The notes under the pieces are model-generated. The model did not search any database, had not been told where the DNA came from, and saw nothing but the letters and a program-made list of their open reading frames with translations. A DNA stretch of 20,574 nt from Pseudomonadota bacterium (lineage in GTDB: Bacteria; Pseudomonadota; Alphaproteobacteria; Sphingomonadales; Sphingomonadaceae): contig JAEWZX010000027.1 in the NCBI GenBank assembly GCA_023394965.1, positions 1 to 20,574 of the forward strand. The letters run 5' to 3'. Within the stretch, counting starts at the first letter, position 1. The number at the start of each line of letters is the position of its first letter. Positions 1 to 8,144 of the stretch are shown here, piece by piece. Both the position numbers and the translations under genes were made by a program.

Positions 1-161
1 GTAGATCGAACGCGTGATGCCATTACGTGATCTTGTGGGCCATTCAAACTGAGCCAGATGTCGCGTGAGCTAGTAACGGCGGCGCCCAGCATCTACCCAA
101 CGGTCAGCAGATCAGATAACCGTGACTATCGTGACGAACACAGGCGATGGCTCGGTGGCCT
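1..161. other. Left-edge stretch without a supported gene
   Basis: This stretch lies downstream of the lipoprotein gene. One minus-strand frame is open from an ATG at 92 to the window edge (about 30 codons), and a plus-strand frame closes with TGA at 28-30. Neither has a clear ribosome binding site or a recognisable protein motif. I see no tRNA, no convincing hairpin with a T-run and no repeat beyond a short GTGAC direct repeat near 122-134. Confidence 0.4.
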
Positions 162-350
162 TTAACGTGCCTCAGGCGCGAGAGCGTCGCCAGCATCGGT
201 ATTCTCAGCACCAAGCCCCTGCAATTCGCTATCCAATTCTTTCGCCTTCTCCTCGATCTGCTCCTGGGCAACTTCGTAGCGCTCGTCGAAGGACGGCTCG
301 CTCCGGCAGGCAGAAAGCAGCAGGGCAGATAGGATAAGCAACCGACGCAT
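162..350 (-). CDS. Small outer-membrane-type lipoprotein, third gene of the tam operon
   Basis: This 62-residue protein starts with two arginines, a run of leucine, isoleucine and alanine, and a lipobox LLSAC with the lipidated cysteine at residue 15. Arginine rather than aspartate follows the cysteine, which in the Lol sorting rule points to the outer membrane. The mature part is about 47 residues. It has a charged, probably helical stretch (residues 21-43, FDERYEVAQEQIEEKAKELD) and an Ala/Glu/Asp-rich tail. I chose ATG at 350, where the A is shared with the tamB stop codon (TGATG); a TTG at 353 is also in frame. The one-base overlap suggests translational coupling to tamB. No function is known to me. 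The context suggests a lipoprotein partner or accessory of the TamA-TamB envelope machine. The signal sequence and coupling argue that it is a real gene. Confidence 0.72.
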   Translation of the reverse strand: MRRLLILSALLLSACRSEPSFDERYEVAQEQIEEKAKELDSELQGLGAENTDAGDALAPEAR

Positions 351-3300
351 CAATAGTTCTTCCGGTAACGGATATTGACGTTTGTCGCACCCGATCCCCC
401 AGCCTGGCTGAGTATGGACAGGAACGGGGTCAGACTCACTTCGAGCTGCGTTGCGGTAAAGCCCCGCGCGTCGGTGATGAACTCGACATAGATATCGTCG
501 GTCAGGTACTGGCCTGCCGCAAGGGCGGTACCGCGCCCATTCGTATCGTCCGGGCCAAGAATGCGGAGCCGGTCGACCCCGGTCGCCGAACGCAGTTTGC
601 CCAATGGGTTCAAACCTCCACCGCTCCCGCGCAGCGAGTTGAGTGATGCGGCGAGTTGGACAGCCTGAATGGTCGACAGATTACCGATCGAACTGCCGAA
701 AAGAATGCGTGAGACGATTTCATCCTGCGGCAGGCCTGGAACGCTGGAGAACGCGATCTGCGGATCGTAGGCGCGCCCGGACACATTGACGTTGACGACA
801 ACCTCCTCGATTTCCTCCGTGGCCGTGAGGCGGATAACCGGATCGATTGTGGCACCACCGGTAAAGTCGACCCGCCCGTCACTCAGCTCGAAAGAACGGC
901 CTGCGAACCCGAGCGTCCCTCGAACAAGTTCGACATCACCGGATATACGCGGCGCGATACTGGTTCCGCGCAATCGCATATCGGCGCTCCACTCGGACTC
1001 CAAGCCCATTCCAGAGACGTAGAGCTGTTCTGGGGCACGCAGGGAAACATCGAGCCGTATCTGGTCGAACAGGCCTGGCTGGGTCTGAACAGGCTCCTCG
1101 CCAGTGATGCGCTTGGGGCCACGCGGAGGCTTGAAACGTACACCGCTCAATTCTGGCACTTCGGCAGAGCCTTGCCGGATCATCTCGTAACGTGTTTCCG
1201 GAAGCGTGATTTCACCTGACAATAGGGCAGCCTGACCTGCTCTCTTTGCGAGGCGTAAATTGCCGGTTGCAGTCGCGGCGAGTGCATCGCTGCGCGCCAA
1301 TCGCGCATTGTCCAGCACCACATCCACATTCATTGGATAACCGCTTGCTTCTGCCAGACTGACATATCCTTCTGCAGATACAGTGCCATCACCAGCAACA
1401 GCCGTGAGCCGGTCAATGGCGAACCGATCGCCAGTAAACCGCCCTGCCAGCAGCATGTCTGTCAACCTTGTGCCATAGGTCTGGTTTTCGTAAGTCAGGG
1501 CGTTGGCGCGAACGATACCGGCCAACTCGGGGCTCTGGACGCGGCCTGAAAAATCCGCCGCCACCCCGATAGGGCCCGACAGCCTCTGATCCGGTTGGCC
1601 TGCGAAGGAAAACAGGGTGTCTGCTGGGCCGTTATATCGGATGCCACCACCAAGCGGGGCGGCGAGCAGGCGCGTGGTCCAGCTACCGGACCCTGGCGGC
1701 AAAGGTCTCAGCGACGCATTCAGGCGACCAATCACGCTACCTCGCCGGCGCATTACCGCGCGTACCTCACCGCCATCGGAAAGTAGCTTGCCGACAAAAT
1801 TGATATTAACGGGCTGGCTTACCGAGACCGCTGTAGTGCGGCTGAAATTGGCGATTTTCAAACGAGCATCGGCGCTGGGAAATGCATCTGCGCGCGACTG
1901 CTCGAAATCCAAGCTTCCAGTGGCACGACCATTGATACCCAATCCGGGGACAAACGCGTCGATGATGGCGAGATCTAGCGCATCGAGCCGACTTTGGATC
2001 TTCATCCCTTGGCCATAAGTTCCGGCAAGCCTGATGTTGCCGCGACCGAAATCGATCCGGGTGGGTAGGAGCTGATACTCATTAACACCAGGGATGATGC
2101 GGGCAGGGCTGGTGGTGGCGAATTCGATGCCACGCACCCTACCCTTGAGCGCCGCGCGCCAGAGGTCGGGTTTCAGATCGGCATTCGCAGCCACGCGGAA
2201 TGGTACGCCGCTGACACCTTCCGCCAGCAGACGCGCGGTCCCGGTGCCGTTTCGATAGTCGATCTTTGCGCGTGCCACGGCAAGGTTGAGGCTGCCGAAT
2301 GTCGTCTGTGAAAGCTGTGCGTCAGCGACCACATAGGGCTGATCGTACAGGATGACCCGCGCATCGACTATCGCTGATCCAATGGCCAGATTGGCGGGGC
2401 CAGGCAGAACGGTATTTTGCGCACGGAGATTTATCAGAGCCTGCTGATACTCACCCTGGCTATGCAATCGCACAATACCTTTCAGGCCGCGGCCATCGGC
2501 GTTGAGGCGGCCTGCGAATGGCCCGGCCGCAGTTTGTCGTAGTGATCCGGCAAAGGCGATGCCTGCCAGATTGGCGTTGCTGATATCGAGCGTCAGCTGT
2601 TTGCCCATACCGAGTACGACATCTGCACTGAGCGCTCCGTAATCGGTATCGCCAGTGGCAATCAGGCGGTAGCCGTTGCGCGCTCCGGTAATATTGGCGC
2701 GTAGATTTGCCAGCCCGATGCCCAAGCCGGGGCGTTCGGCGGTTACCACAGCGTCCGGATTGGTGAGCGTTCCGGTCACTTTCACCCCGACACGCCCGTA
2801 AGCATTGGTCGCTCCGTTTGCATTGAGCGCAAGCCGTCCGTCCGGCGCGTAGAAACCGCTGCCGCCGGTGATGCGGGCTGCAGGCGCACGCATGGACAAA
2901 TTCGAGAAGCGGATTACCCCGTCCGAGCCATAGCGAACGTCAGTCGCGGCGACTGCATTTCCGCCAAGGAAATCGCGCACACCTTCGTTGAACAAACTGG
3001 TGGACCGTGCGCGGACACGGCCAGCCAGAGCGAAGCCATTATTCTGCGATTCAAGCTCGACATCTGTATCGATGTTGAAAATGCCGACGCTCTCGACACG
3101 GTAGTTGTCGATCTTGCCATCAATCGCGCCCGTGTATAGCCCGGTCGACGTGTCAGCGAGAAGAATGAGCCCAGCGTCGATCCGATCCGAACGGAGGCGC
3201 ATATTGTCGGACAGGATACGCGGACCGTCAATGGCGAGATCCCCCGCCAATCGCACATTGCGCAGCGTTCCCCCGGCAACCGAGTCCAGGCCGACAATGC

Positions 3301-4558
3301 GCGCGACGCTTGCCTCCACCGGGATCATAATTCTTTCGGCATCGACAGTGGCTTCGCCGCTGGCCCGGAGGTTTTCGAGCCCCATATCATTCAGGACAAG
3401 CCGCGAGGCGTTGAGCTTATATTCCACACGCGGGGTGGCGAATTCTCCGTTGAGCTTGAGCAGCGCGCGCAGGCCGCTGCCGCGCAGGTTTTCTGCCATC
3501 GCAGATGGCTTTAGCAAGACGAAGGAAAGCGCAAGATCTTCAAAGCTGTTGTCGGACAGATCGACCAATCCGTTGGTATTCAGCCGGAATGCAACGCTGT
3601 TCAGATTACCGGCCAGTGTGACTTGTCGTTGGGCCAGAGCAGCGGACATCTGAACATTCATGACCGGGCCGAGCAGGGCAGCGGTTGGGCCTTCGAACAT
3701 GCGAGCAATTCGAGTTGGTCCACGGATTGCAAACGTTCCGTCGCGTGCGCTGATTTGCAGTCGGGCAAGCTCGCTATTGGCGAGGTTTGCATCCAGCCGC
3801 CCATTCCAAGCGTTCCAGTCTCCCGCGCCGTCGAGCTGCACATGGAGCGGTTCTGTCAACCCGGCCATGGCTGCCAGCACACCATTACCCGGTGCGTTGA
3901 GATCAAGTTTCAGATCGAGCCTGTTATCCTCGGGCACTGCGTCTAGCACCAGTGCGACTCGGTCGCCCCCGGCGCGGCTGCGACCGGCTAACGTCGCGGC
4001 ATCGAAAGTTGCCTGCGCGCGACCGTCGGCAATATGGGCTTCACCACTTAGCGAAGCTACTCGGGTCTCGCCGCTGACGGGTGGTTCGGCGACGAAGCGA
4101 TCGATGCGTAAGGTACCGATGTCGATGTCGTAATCCGGCAGGAGCGGATCATCCGATGGCGGTGTTACGGTGAATTCTGGTAACCGCTTGAGCGTCACCA
4201 GGCGCGACGTGAGCGAACGGATATCGATGTGACTGCCGATGAACGCGAACGGGCGCCAGTCCATCCGCAATTCGGGAGATGTCAGAAACACTCCCTTTGG
4301 ATCGGAGAACGAGACATCGTGCAACACCATTTCGCCGTAGAGAGAGCCGTCGATGCGCCCCACATCGATTTCGAGCCCGTTTTCGAATTCCAGCGCAGCG
4401 ATTTGTTCGGCAACAAAACGCTTCCCCGGGGATGTATTCAGCCCAAGCACAAGTGCGACCAAGAGCAGAAGCACCCCGGCCAGAACGATACTGCCCCATT
4501 TGGCGATCTGCCGTGCTCGGTGGTTACGATGAGGTCTGGTATCCGTTTCCTCGGTCAT
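350..4558 (-). CDS. tamB: Translocation and assembly module subunit TamB (AsmA-like, DUF490)
   Basis: This 1402-residue protein is anchored in the inner membrane by one N-terminal segment (about residues 19-40, after a basic stretch HRNHRARQIAK). It is expected to span the periplasm to reach TamA. The long middle part is a repetitive, beta-rich alternation of hydrophobic and polar residues, as in AsmA-like bridge proteins. The last 350 or so residues match the TamB C-terminal domain, including LPQDEIVSRILFGSSIGNLS followed by IQAVQLAASL. The chain ends in a tyrosine after a strand-like tail. TamB families act with TamA in outer-membrane protein assembly and are also linked to phospholipid transport between membranes. 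The length is typical (about 1200-1500). The ATG at 4558 shares one base with the tamA stop, and the stop shares one base with the lipoprotein start. No frameshift is seen. Confidence 0.95.
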   Translation of the reverse strand: MTEETDTRPHRNHRARQIAKWGSIVLAGVLLLLVALVLGLNTSPGKRFVAEQIAALEFENGLEIDVGRIDGSLYGEMVLHDVSFSDPKGVFLTSPELRMDWRPFAFIGSHIDIRSLTSRLVTLKRLPEFTVTPPSDDPLLPDYDIDIGTLRIDRFVAEPPVSGETRVASLSGEAHIADGRAQATFDAATLAGRSRAGGDRVALVLDAVPEDNRLDLKLDLNAPGNGVLAAMAGLTEPLHVQLDGAGDWNAWNGRLDANLANSELARLQISARDGTFAIRGPTRIARMFEGPTAALLGPVMNVQMSAALAQRQVTLAGNLNSVAFRLNTNGLVDLSDNSFEDLALSFVLLKPSAMAENLRGSGLRALLKLNGEFATPRVEYKLNASRLVLNDMGLENLRASGEATVDAERIMIPVEASVARIVGLDSVAGGTLRNVRLAGDLAIDGPRILSDNMRLRSDRIDAGLILLADTSTGLYTGAIDGKIDNYRVESVGIFNIDTDVELESQNNGFALAGRVRARSTSLFNEGVRDFLGGNAVAATDVRYGSDGVIRFSNLSMRAPAARITGGSGFYAPDGRLALNANGATNAYGRVGVKVTGTLTNPDAVVTAERPGLGIGLANLRANITGARNGYRLIATGDTDYGALSADVVLGMGKQLTLDISNANLAGIAFAGSLRQTAAGPFAGRLNADGRGLKGIVRLHSQGEYQQALINLRAQNTVLPGPANLAIGSAIVDARVILYDQPYVVADAQLSQTTFGSLNLAVARAKIDYRNGTGTARLLAEGVSGVPFRVAANADLKPDLWRAALKGRVRGIEFATTSPARIIPGVNEYQLLPTRIDFGRGNIRLAGTYGQGMKIQSRLDALDLAIIDAFVPGLGINGRATGSLDFEQSRADAFPSADARLKIANFSRTTAVSVSQPVNINFVGKLLSDGGEVRAVMRRRGSVIGRLNASLRPLPPGSGSWTTRLLAAPLGGGIRYNGPADTLFSFAGQPDQRLSGPIGVAADFSGRVQSPELAGIVRANALTYENQTYGTRLTDMLLAGRFTGDRFAIDRLTAVAGDGTVSAEGYVSLAEASGYPMNVDVVLDNARLARSDALAATATGNLRLAKRAGQAALLSGEITLPETRYEMIRQGSAEVPELSGVRFKPPRGPKRITGEEPVQTQPGLFDQIRLDVSLRAPEQLYVSGMGLESEWSADMRLRGTSIAPRISGDVELVRGTLGFAGRSFELSDGRVDFTGGATIDPVIRLTATEEIEEVVVNVNVSGRAYDPQIAFSSVPGLPQDEIVSRILFGSSIGNLSTIQAVQLAASLNSLRGSGGGLNPLGKLRSATGVDRLRILGPDDTNGRGTALAAGQYLTDDIYVEFITDARGFTATQLEVSLTPFLSILSQAGGSGATNVNIRYRKNY

Positions 4559-6882
4559 CAGAATGCCTGCCCGATAGAGACATAGACGGCGAACTTGCTT
4601 TCGCCTTCCCGCCGGTCGAGCGGCATAGCGAGATCGATCCGCAAGGGGCCGAAATTGGTGTAATAGCGTCCTCCGATACCAGCACCGAACCGCAGGTCGC
4701 TGAAGTCCGGCAAAGAGCGCTCATAGACTTGACCGGCATCGACAAAGCCGACCACGCCGAAATTACCGAAACGATAGCGCACCTCCGCAGCGGCCTCGTT
4801 GAGGCTGCGCCCGCCCAACGGACGGTAAATGAAGGGATCGGCCTTCTCATCCGGATCGTCCGGATCAAATTTCGGGTTGTCGAGGATGACACGCGGGCCG
4901 AGTTGCTGATAGCCGAAGCCGCGGACCGAACCGCCGCCGCCGGCATAGAAACGCCGCGAGGGGGCAAGATCGAACCGTTCGATACCCTGAATTGTGCCCA
5001 CTCTCACGCGGCCCGCAATGGTTATCGCGTCGGTTGGGGAAAAATAGGCCGAACCATCGAGCCGGGCCCGGACATAGGGGGTGAACCCGCCCTGCAACGA
5101 GCCTTCGGGTTCGATGAGCGCGGTTACCTTGAAGCCGCTGGTCGCATCAAGCAAGCTATTGGTCCGGTCGATCCCGACCTGGCCGATCAATCCGCCGATA
5201 AAGAAAGTGCGCCTGTCCAGCTCTTCCAGGGTGAAATCGTAATCCTGTTCGTTGGTGGCGATCAATTGCACACCGTAGGCATAGGTGAAGGGCTTCTGCC
5301 AGATATTGGTGGAATCATAGCTGACCAGAGCGGATAGCCGCCCGGTGAACGCTTCATAGGCATCGTAATCGCTGTGCAGTGCCTCCACGGTCGCCTGAAA
5401 GGCCCGATCGCGTTGACCGGCATTGGAGCGGCGGAAGGTTGCCCCGGCACCCTGTTCCTGGGTTCCAAGGACGGCCCGTCCTATCAGTGCCCCTTCGGGA
5501 GGGAACAGGTTGCGGTGGGTCCAACTGCCTTCGATGCGGAAGCCCTGGCCGGTGCCAAAGCCAGCGCTACCGGCCAATGTTCGCGGCGGTCCGGCTTCCT
5601 GCTCGACGACTATGGTGGCATATTCGGTGCCGTCGCCCGCTTGTTCGCCGCTCTGTTCGGGCAGAACGGAAACGGTGTTGAACAGCCCGGTCGCCACCAG
5701 CGCCTGGCGTAGATCATCCACCATCCGGCTGTCGTAGAGATCGCCTCGGTCGAACCGGGCCAGCACTTCGACATGCTCCGCATCGAATGCCAGATCGCCG
5801 GTCGTCCGAATGCCGCCGAAACTTGAACGCGGTCCGATAGTGACAGGCAAGGTATACACACCGTCACCCGTTTCTTGATCAAGCAGAATATCCCGCTGAC
5901 CGACTTCGGCGAAGGGATACCCGTTTTTCGGAAGGGCGACTGCCACATTCGCTTCGGCACCCTGTACGCGTGCAGCGATGATGGGTTCTCCCACCTGCAG
6001 CGCAAGATTGTTCTGGATTAGTTGTGGTGGCTCTGTGGGCTCTGCATCGATGACGATTTCAGAGAACGAATAGCGAGGGCCTGGCACCACCTCGATCACC
6101 GCAGTAAGCGACTCGTTGTTGCCTTCCTCCGCCCGATCGATACGCGTCGTGGCACGCGCTTCATACCAGCCTTCGGCGGCAAGGATGCGCTGCATCAGCG
6201 CACTGTCTTCGGTCAGCCTCGCAGATATTTGGGCAACATTGCTGGCCTCTCCATCGCCGTCTTCCAGCGCGGAAAGATCTTCGAACTGATCGCGCAGATC
6301 CGTGTCGGTTTCTTCGTCCGCAGCTTCAAGCCCATTAACCTGAACGGTGTATGCAATTTCGGTGACTTCGCTGTCGTTTTCAGCTTCCGCGAATTCGACG
6401 GGTTCGACTTCGAACTGGTCGAGCGGCGGAAGGGGGGCTGACAGCTCGGCATCGCGGATCGTCGCATCGCCGATTTCTTCGACCTCATCCCCATCAGCTA
6501 AGGCGGGGTCGCCAAGTGGGGGTGTCTGGCCTTCCATCGGTTCAGCGTCGGCCTGTTCGGCCGCAACCCGCCGCTCGAAATCCTCGATCGATTCAAGCGG
6601 CATATCAAGAGCCGGATCGTTCGACGGATTCAGTTCCGGAATGGTGTCCTCGAATTCCTCGTCGGAAATAATCGGCTCGATTTCGGGCAAAGTGGCGTCG
6701 ACCGGGGGAGCGGGTACATCGAGTTCGGAAGGCGCTTTTTCTGGAGGTGGGCTTTCCTGCGCGACAAGCGGATTTGCGGCCAGAACCATCGCTACTGCCA
6801 ACATCGAAGATACGCATCGTCCGGCAGGGGCACGTTTGCCCTGTGGCTGTGTTTGAAAAGCTAAGGACTTATTGACGACCAT
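4558..6882 (-). CDS. tamA: TamA, Omp85/BamA-superfamily outer-membrane barrel protein
   Basis: This is a 774-residue protein if started at ATG 6882. GTG 6903 would add seven residues and overlap the divergent yihY start; neither start has a clear Shine-Dalgarno. The N terminus carries a signal peptide ending near LAANPLVAQE (about residue 42). A roughly 130-residue linker follows, very rich in Glu, Asp and Pro, which is not part of the canonical TamA core. Three POTRA-like domains come next (about residues 176-266, 268-348 and 350-430), then the 16-strand barrel domain to the end. The barrel has the loop-6 signature VRGF (about 653-656) and a C-terminal phenylalanine as the outer-membrane insertion signal. 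TamA works with TamB. Gene order tamA-tamB with a one-base overlap supports this over BamA, which is usually near lpx genes. Confidence 0.93.
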   Translation of the reverse strand: MVVNKSLAFQTQPQGKRAPAGRCVSSMLAVAMVLAANPLVAQESPPPEKAPSELDVPAPPVDATLPEIEPIISDEEFEDTIPELNPSNDPALDMPLESIEDFERRVAAEQADAEPMEGQTPPLGDPALADGDEVEEIGDATIRDAELSAPLPPLDQFEVEPVEFAEAENDSEVTEIAYTVQVNGLEAADEETDTDLRDQFEDLSALEDGDGEASNVAQISARLTEDSALMQRILAAEGWYEARATTRIDRAEEGNNESLTAVIEVVPGPRYSFSEIVIDAEPTEPPQLIQNNLALQVGEPIIAARVQGAEANVAVALPKNGYPFAEVGQRDILLDQETGDGVYTLPVTIGPRSSFGGIRTTGDLAFDAEHVEVLARFDRGDLYDSRMVDDLRQALVATGLFNTVSVLPEQSGEQAGDGTEYATIVVEQEAGPPRTLAGSAGFGTGQGFRIEGSWTHRNLFPPEGALIGRAVLGTQEQGAGATFRRSNAGQRDRAFQATVEALHSDYDAYEAFTGRLSALVSYDSTNIWQKPFTYAYGVQLIATNEQDYDFTLEELDRRTFFIGGLIGQVGIDRTNSLLDATSGFKVTALIEPEGSLQGGFTPYVRARLDGSAYFSPTDAITIAGRVRVGTIQGIERFDLAPSRRFYAGGGGSVRGFGYQQLGPRVILDNPKFDPDDPDEKADPFIYRPLGGRSLNEAAAEVRYRFGNFGVVGFVDAGQVYERSLPDFSDLRFGAGIGGRYYTNFGPLRIDLAMPLDRREGESKFAVYVSIGQAF

Positions 6883-6897
6883 AGAAAGCGACCCAAG

Positions 6898-8061
6898 GTG
6901 CACAGCGAAGGAAGAATAGGATCAACACCTAACGGCCGACAGACCTCCGGCGAGGTCAACAATCCCACCCTCAAGCTAGAGTCATTCCCCAAAGATGCGC
7001 CAGGTGCAACCGCAAAAAGCCCACTGCAGATGCCGAAAGCCGCTTGGAAACAGATTCTTAGGCGGGTGTGGGCTATGTGGGGTTTCCACAATCTGTCGCT
7101 TTTGGGTGCAGGTGTGGCATTTTTCACGTTCCTCGCGTTGACTCCGCTCATTGCCGCAACCGTGATGGTTTATGGTTTGGTGGGGAATGTAGAGACCGTG
7201 CACAGCCAGATGCAGGCCATCATGCAAGTCGTCCCCCCGGAAGCGGCTGCTGTCATCGAAGATCAGCTTATGGGGGTCGTAACCGTGAACTCGGGTGTCA
7301 CTGGGTTGGCACTTTTCATAGCGTTGGGCTTTGCAATATACGGCGGAATGCGCGCCGCCAACGGGTTGATCGGCGCTCTCAACATCATCAACGAAGAACA
7401 CGAAACACGAGGCTTCATTGCGCTTACCGTTCGCGCAGCAGCCCTCACACTAGCGGCAGTGTTCGTCGCGTTAATCGGTTTGACCAGCAGTGGCGTATTT
7501 GCTTGGTTGCAAACGCAGGCAGGGGGGCTGTTCGGCGAGACTGCGGAGTTCGCCATTAAATGCTTGACGTGGATTGCGTCTATTCTGCTTGGCAGTGCGG
7601 GCTTTGCTCTCATCATGAGATATGGCCCGGATCGTAGACCTGCCCGGTGGCGGTGGCTCGCGCCGGGGGCCATGCTTGCCACATTGCTCTGGATTGCTGT
7701 CTCGTTCGGGTTTTCGTTCTACGTCGCCTATGTAAGCGACTACAACGCCACTTATGGATCGCTGTCTGCGATCGTGGTGTTTCTCATGTGGCTATTTCTT
7801 TCGGCTTATGGTGCGCTGGCTGGGGCCTTGCTGAATGCCGAAATGGAGCGCCAGACGACTGTCGATACCACCACCGGCGCGGAAAAGCCGATCGGAAGCC
7901 GGGGGGCCGTTCTGGCGGATCTGGCAGAAGGCGGCCTGTCGCTTTCACAGTGGATGGAAAAAGCCGAACGGCGCGCTGTGCGCCGTCATCTCCGGGCGCA
8001 TAGGCTGAAGGCGTTTGTCAGGCCGGCCACCGACATTCCCTCTTCATCGATTCGAGAATGA
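6898..8061 (+). CDS. YihY/virulence factor BrkB family inner-membrane protein
   Basis: This 387-residue integral membrane protein has about six hydrophobic segments. Family features are an amphipathic lead (AAWKQILRRVWAMW) followed by LLGAGVAFFTFLALTPL. Towards the C-terminal side is the signature YGSLSAIVVFLMWLFLSAY, then GALLNAEME. Proteins of this family were once called RNase BN or BrkB; the RNase BN assignment is known to be wrong and the real function is unsettled. The start is uncertain: GTG 6898 is the first possible start after an upstream in-frame stop at 6862, and the next ATG is at 7030. I keep GTG because residues just before the later ATG (ATAKSPLQMP) resemble the conserved pre-membrane segment of sphingomonad relatives. 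The gene diverges from tamA and ends before a strong hairpin. The charged C-terminal 80 residues are cytoplasmic in appearance. Confidence 0.88.
   Translation: MHSEGRIGSTPNGRQTSGEVNNPTLKLESFPKDAPGATAKSPLQMPKAAWKQILRRVWAMWGFHNLSLLGAGVAFFTFLALTPLIAATVMVYGLVGNVETVHSQMQAIMQVVPPEAAAVIEDQLMGVVTVNSGVTGLALFIALGFAIYGGMRAANGLIGALNIINEEHETRGFIALTVRAAALTLAAVFVALIGLTSSGVFAWLQTQAGGLFGETAEFAIKCLTWIASILLGSAGFALIMRYGPDRRPARWRWLAPGAMLATLLWIAVSFGFSFYVAYVSDYNATYGSLSAIVVFLMWLFLSAYGALAGALLNAEMERQTTVDTTTGAEKPIGSRGAVLADLAEGGLSLSQWMEKAERRAVRRHLRAHRLKAFVRPATDIPSSSIRE
6942..6957. promoter_or_regulatory. Inverted repeat near the tamA/yihY divergent starts
   Basis: Six-base arms GACCTC and GAGGTC enclose a four-base CGGC centre. 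The repeat lies inside the beginning of yihY and 60 bases upstream of the tamA ATG. It could be an operator or an mRNA hairpin in either leader. It could also be chance; no protein is known to bind it. Confidence 0.2.
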
Positions 8062-8088
8062 GCGGGCAATGGCCTGGAACCAGTAAAA

Positions 8089-8124
8089 AGAGGGGCAGCC
8101 ATCGCATTCGATGGCGGCCCTTCT
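8089..8124. terminator. Bidirectional terminator between yihY and the TonB-dependent receptor gene
   Basis: Arms 8089-8104 and 8109-8124 form a 16-bp stem with one A-G mismatch and one G-T pair around the loop CATT. An A-run (AAAAA, 8084-8088) precedes it and ATTATTTG follows on the plus strand. It therefore gives a T-rich tail in both directions and can end the converging yihY and receptor transcripts. Confidence 0.8.
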
Positions 8125-8144
8125 CAGATTATTTGTAGGCGGAC

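Noticed and set aside
1..92. Minus-strand frame open from ATG 92 to the window edge, about 30 codons
   Set aside because: There is no clear ribosome binding site and no recognisable motif, and it is too short to judge at the edge.
4279..5337. Long plus-strand open frame across the tamA-tamB junction
   Set aside because: It is antisense to two well-supported genes. The predicted peptide is low-complexity and rich in Arg, Glu and Ala without motifs, typical of a shadow frame in high-GC DNA.
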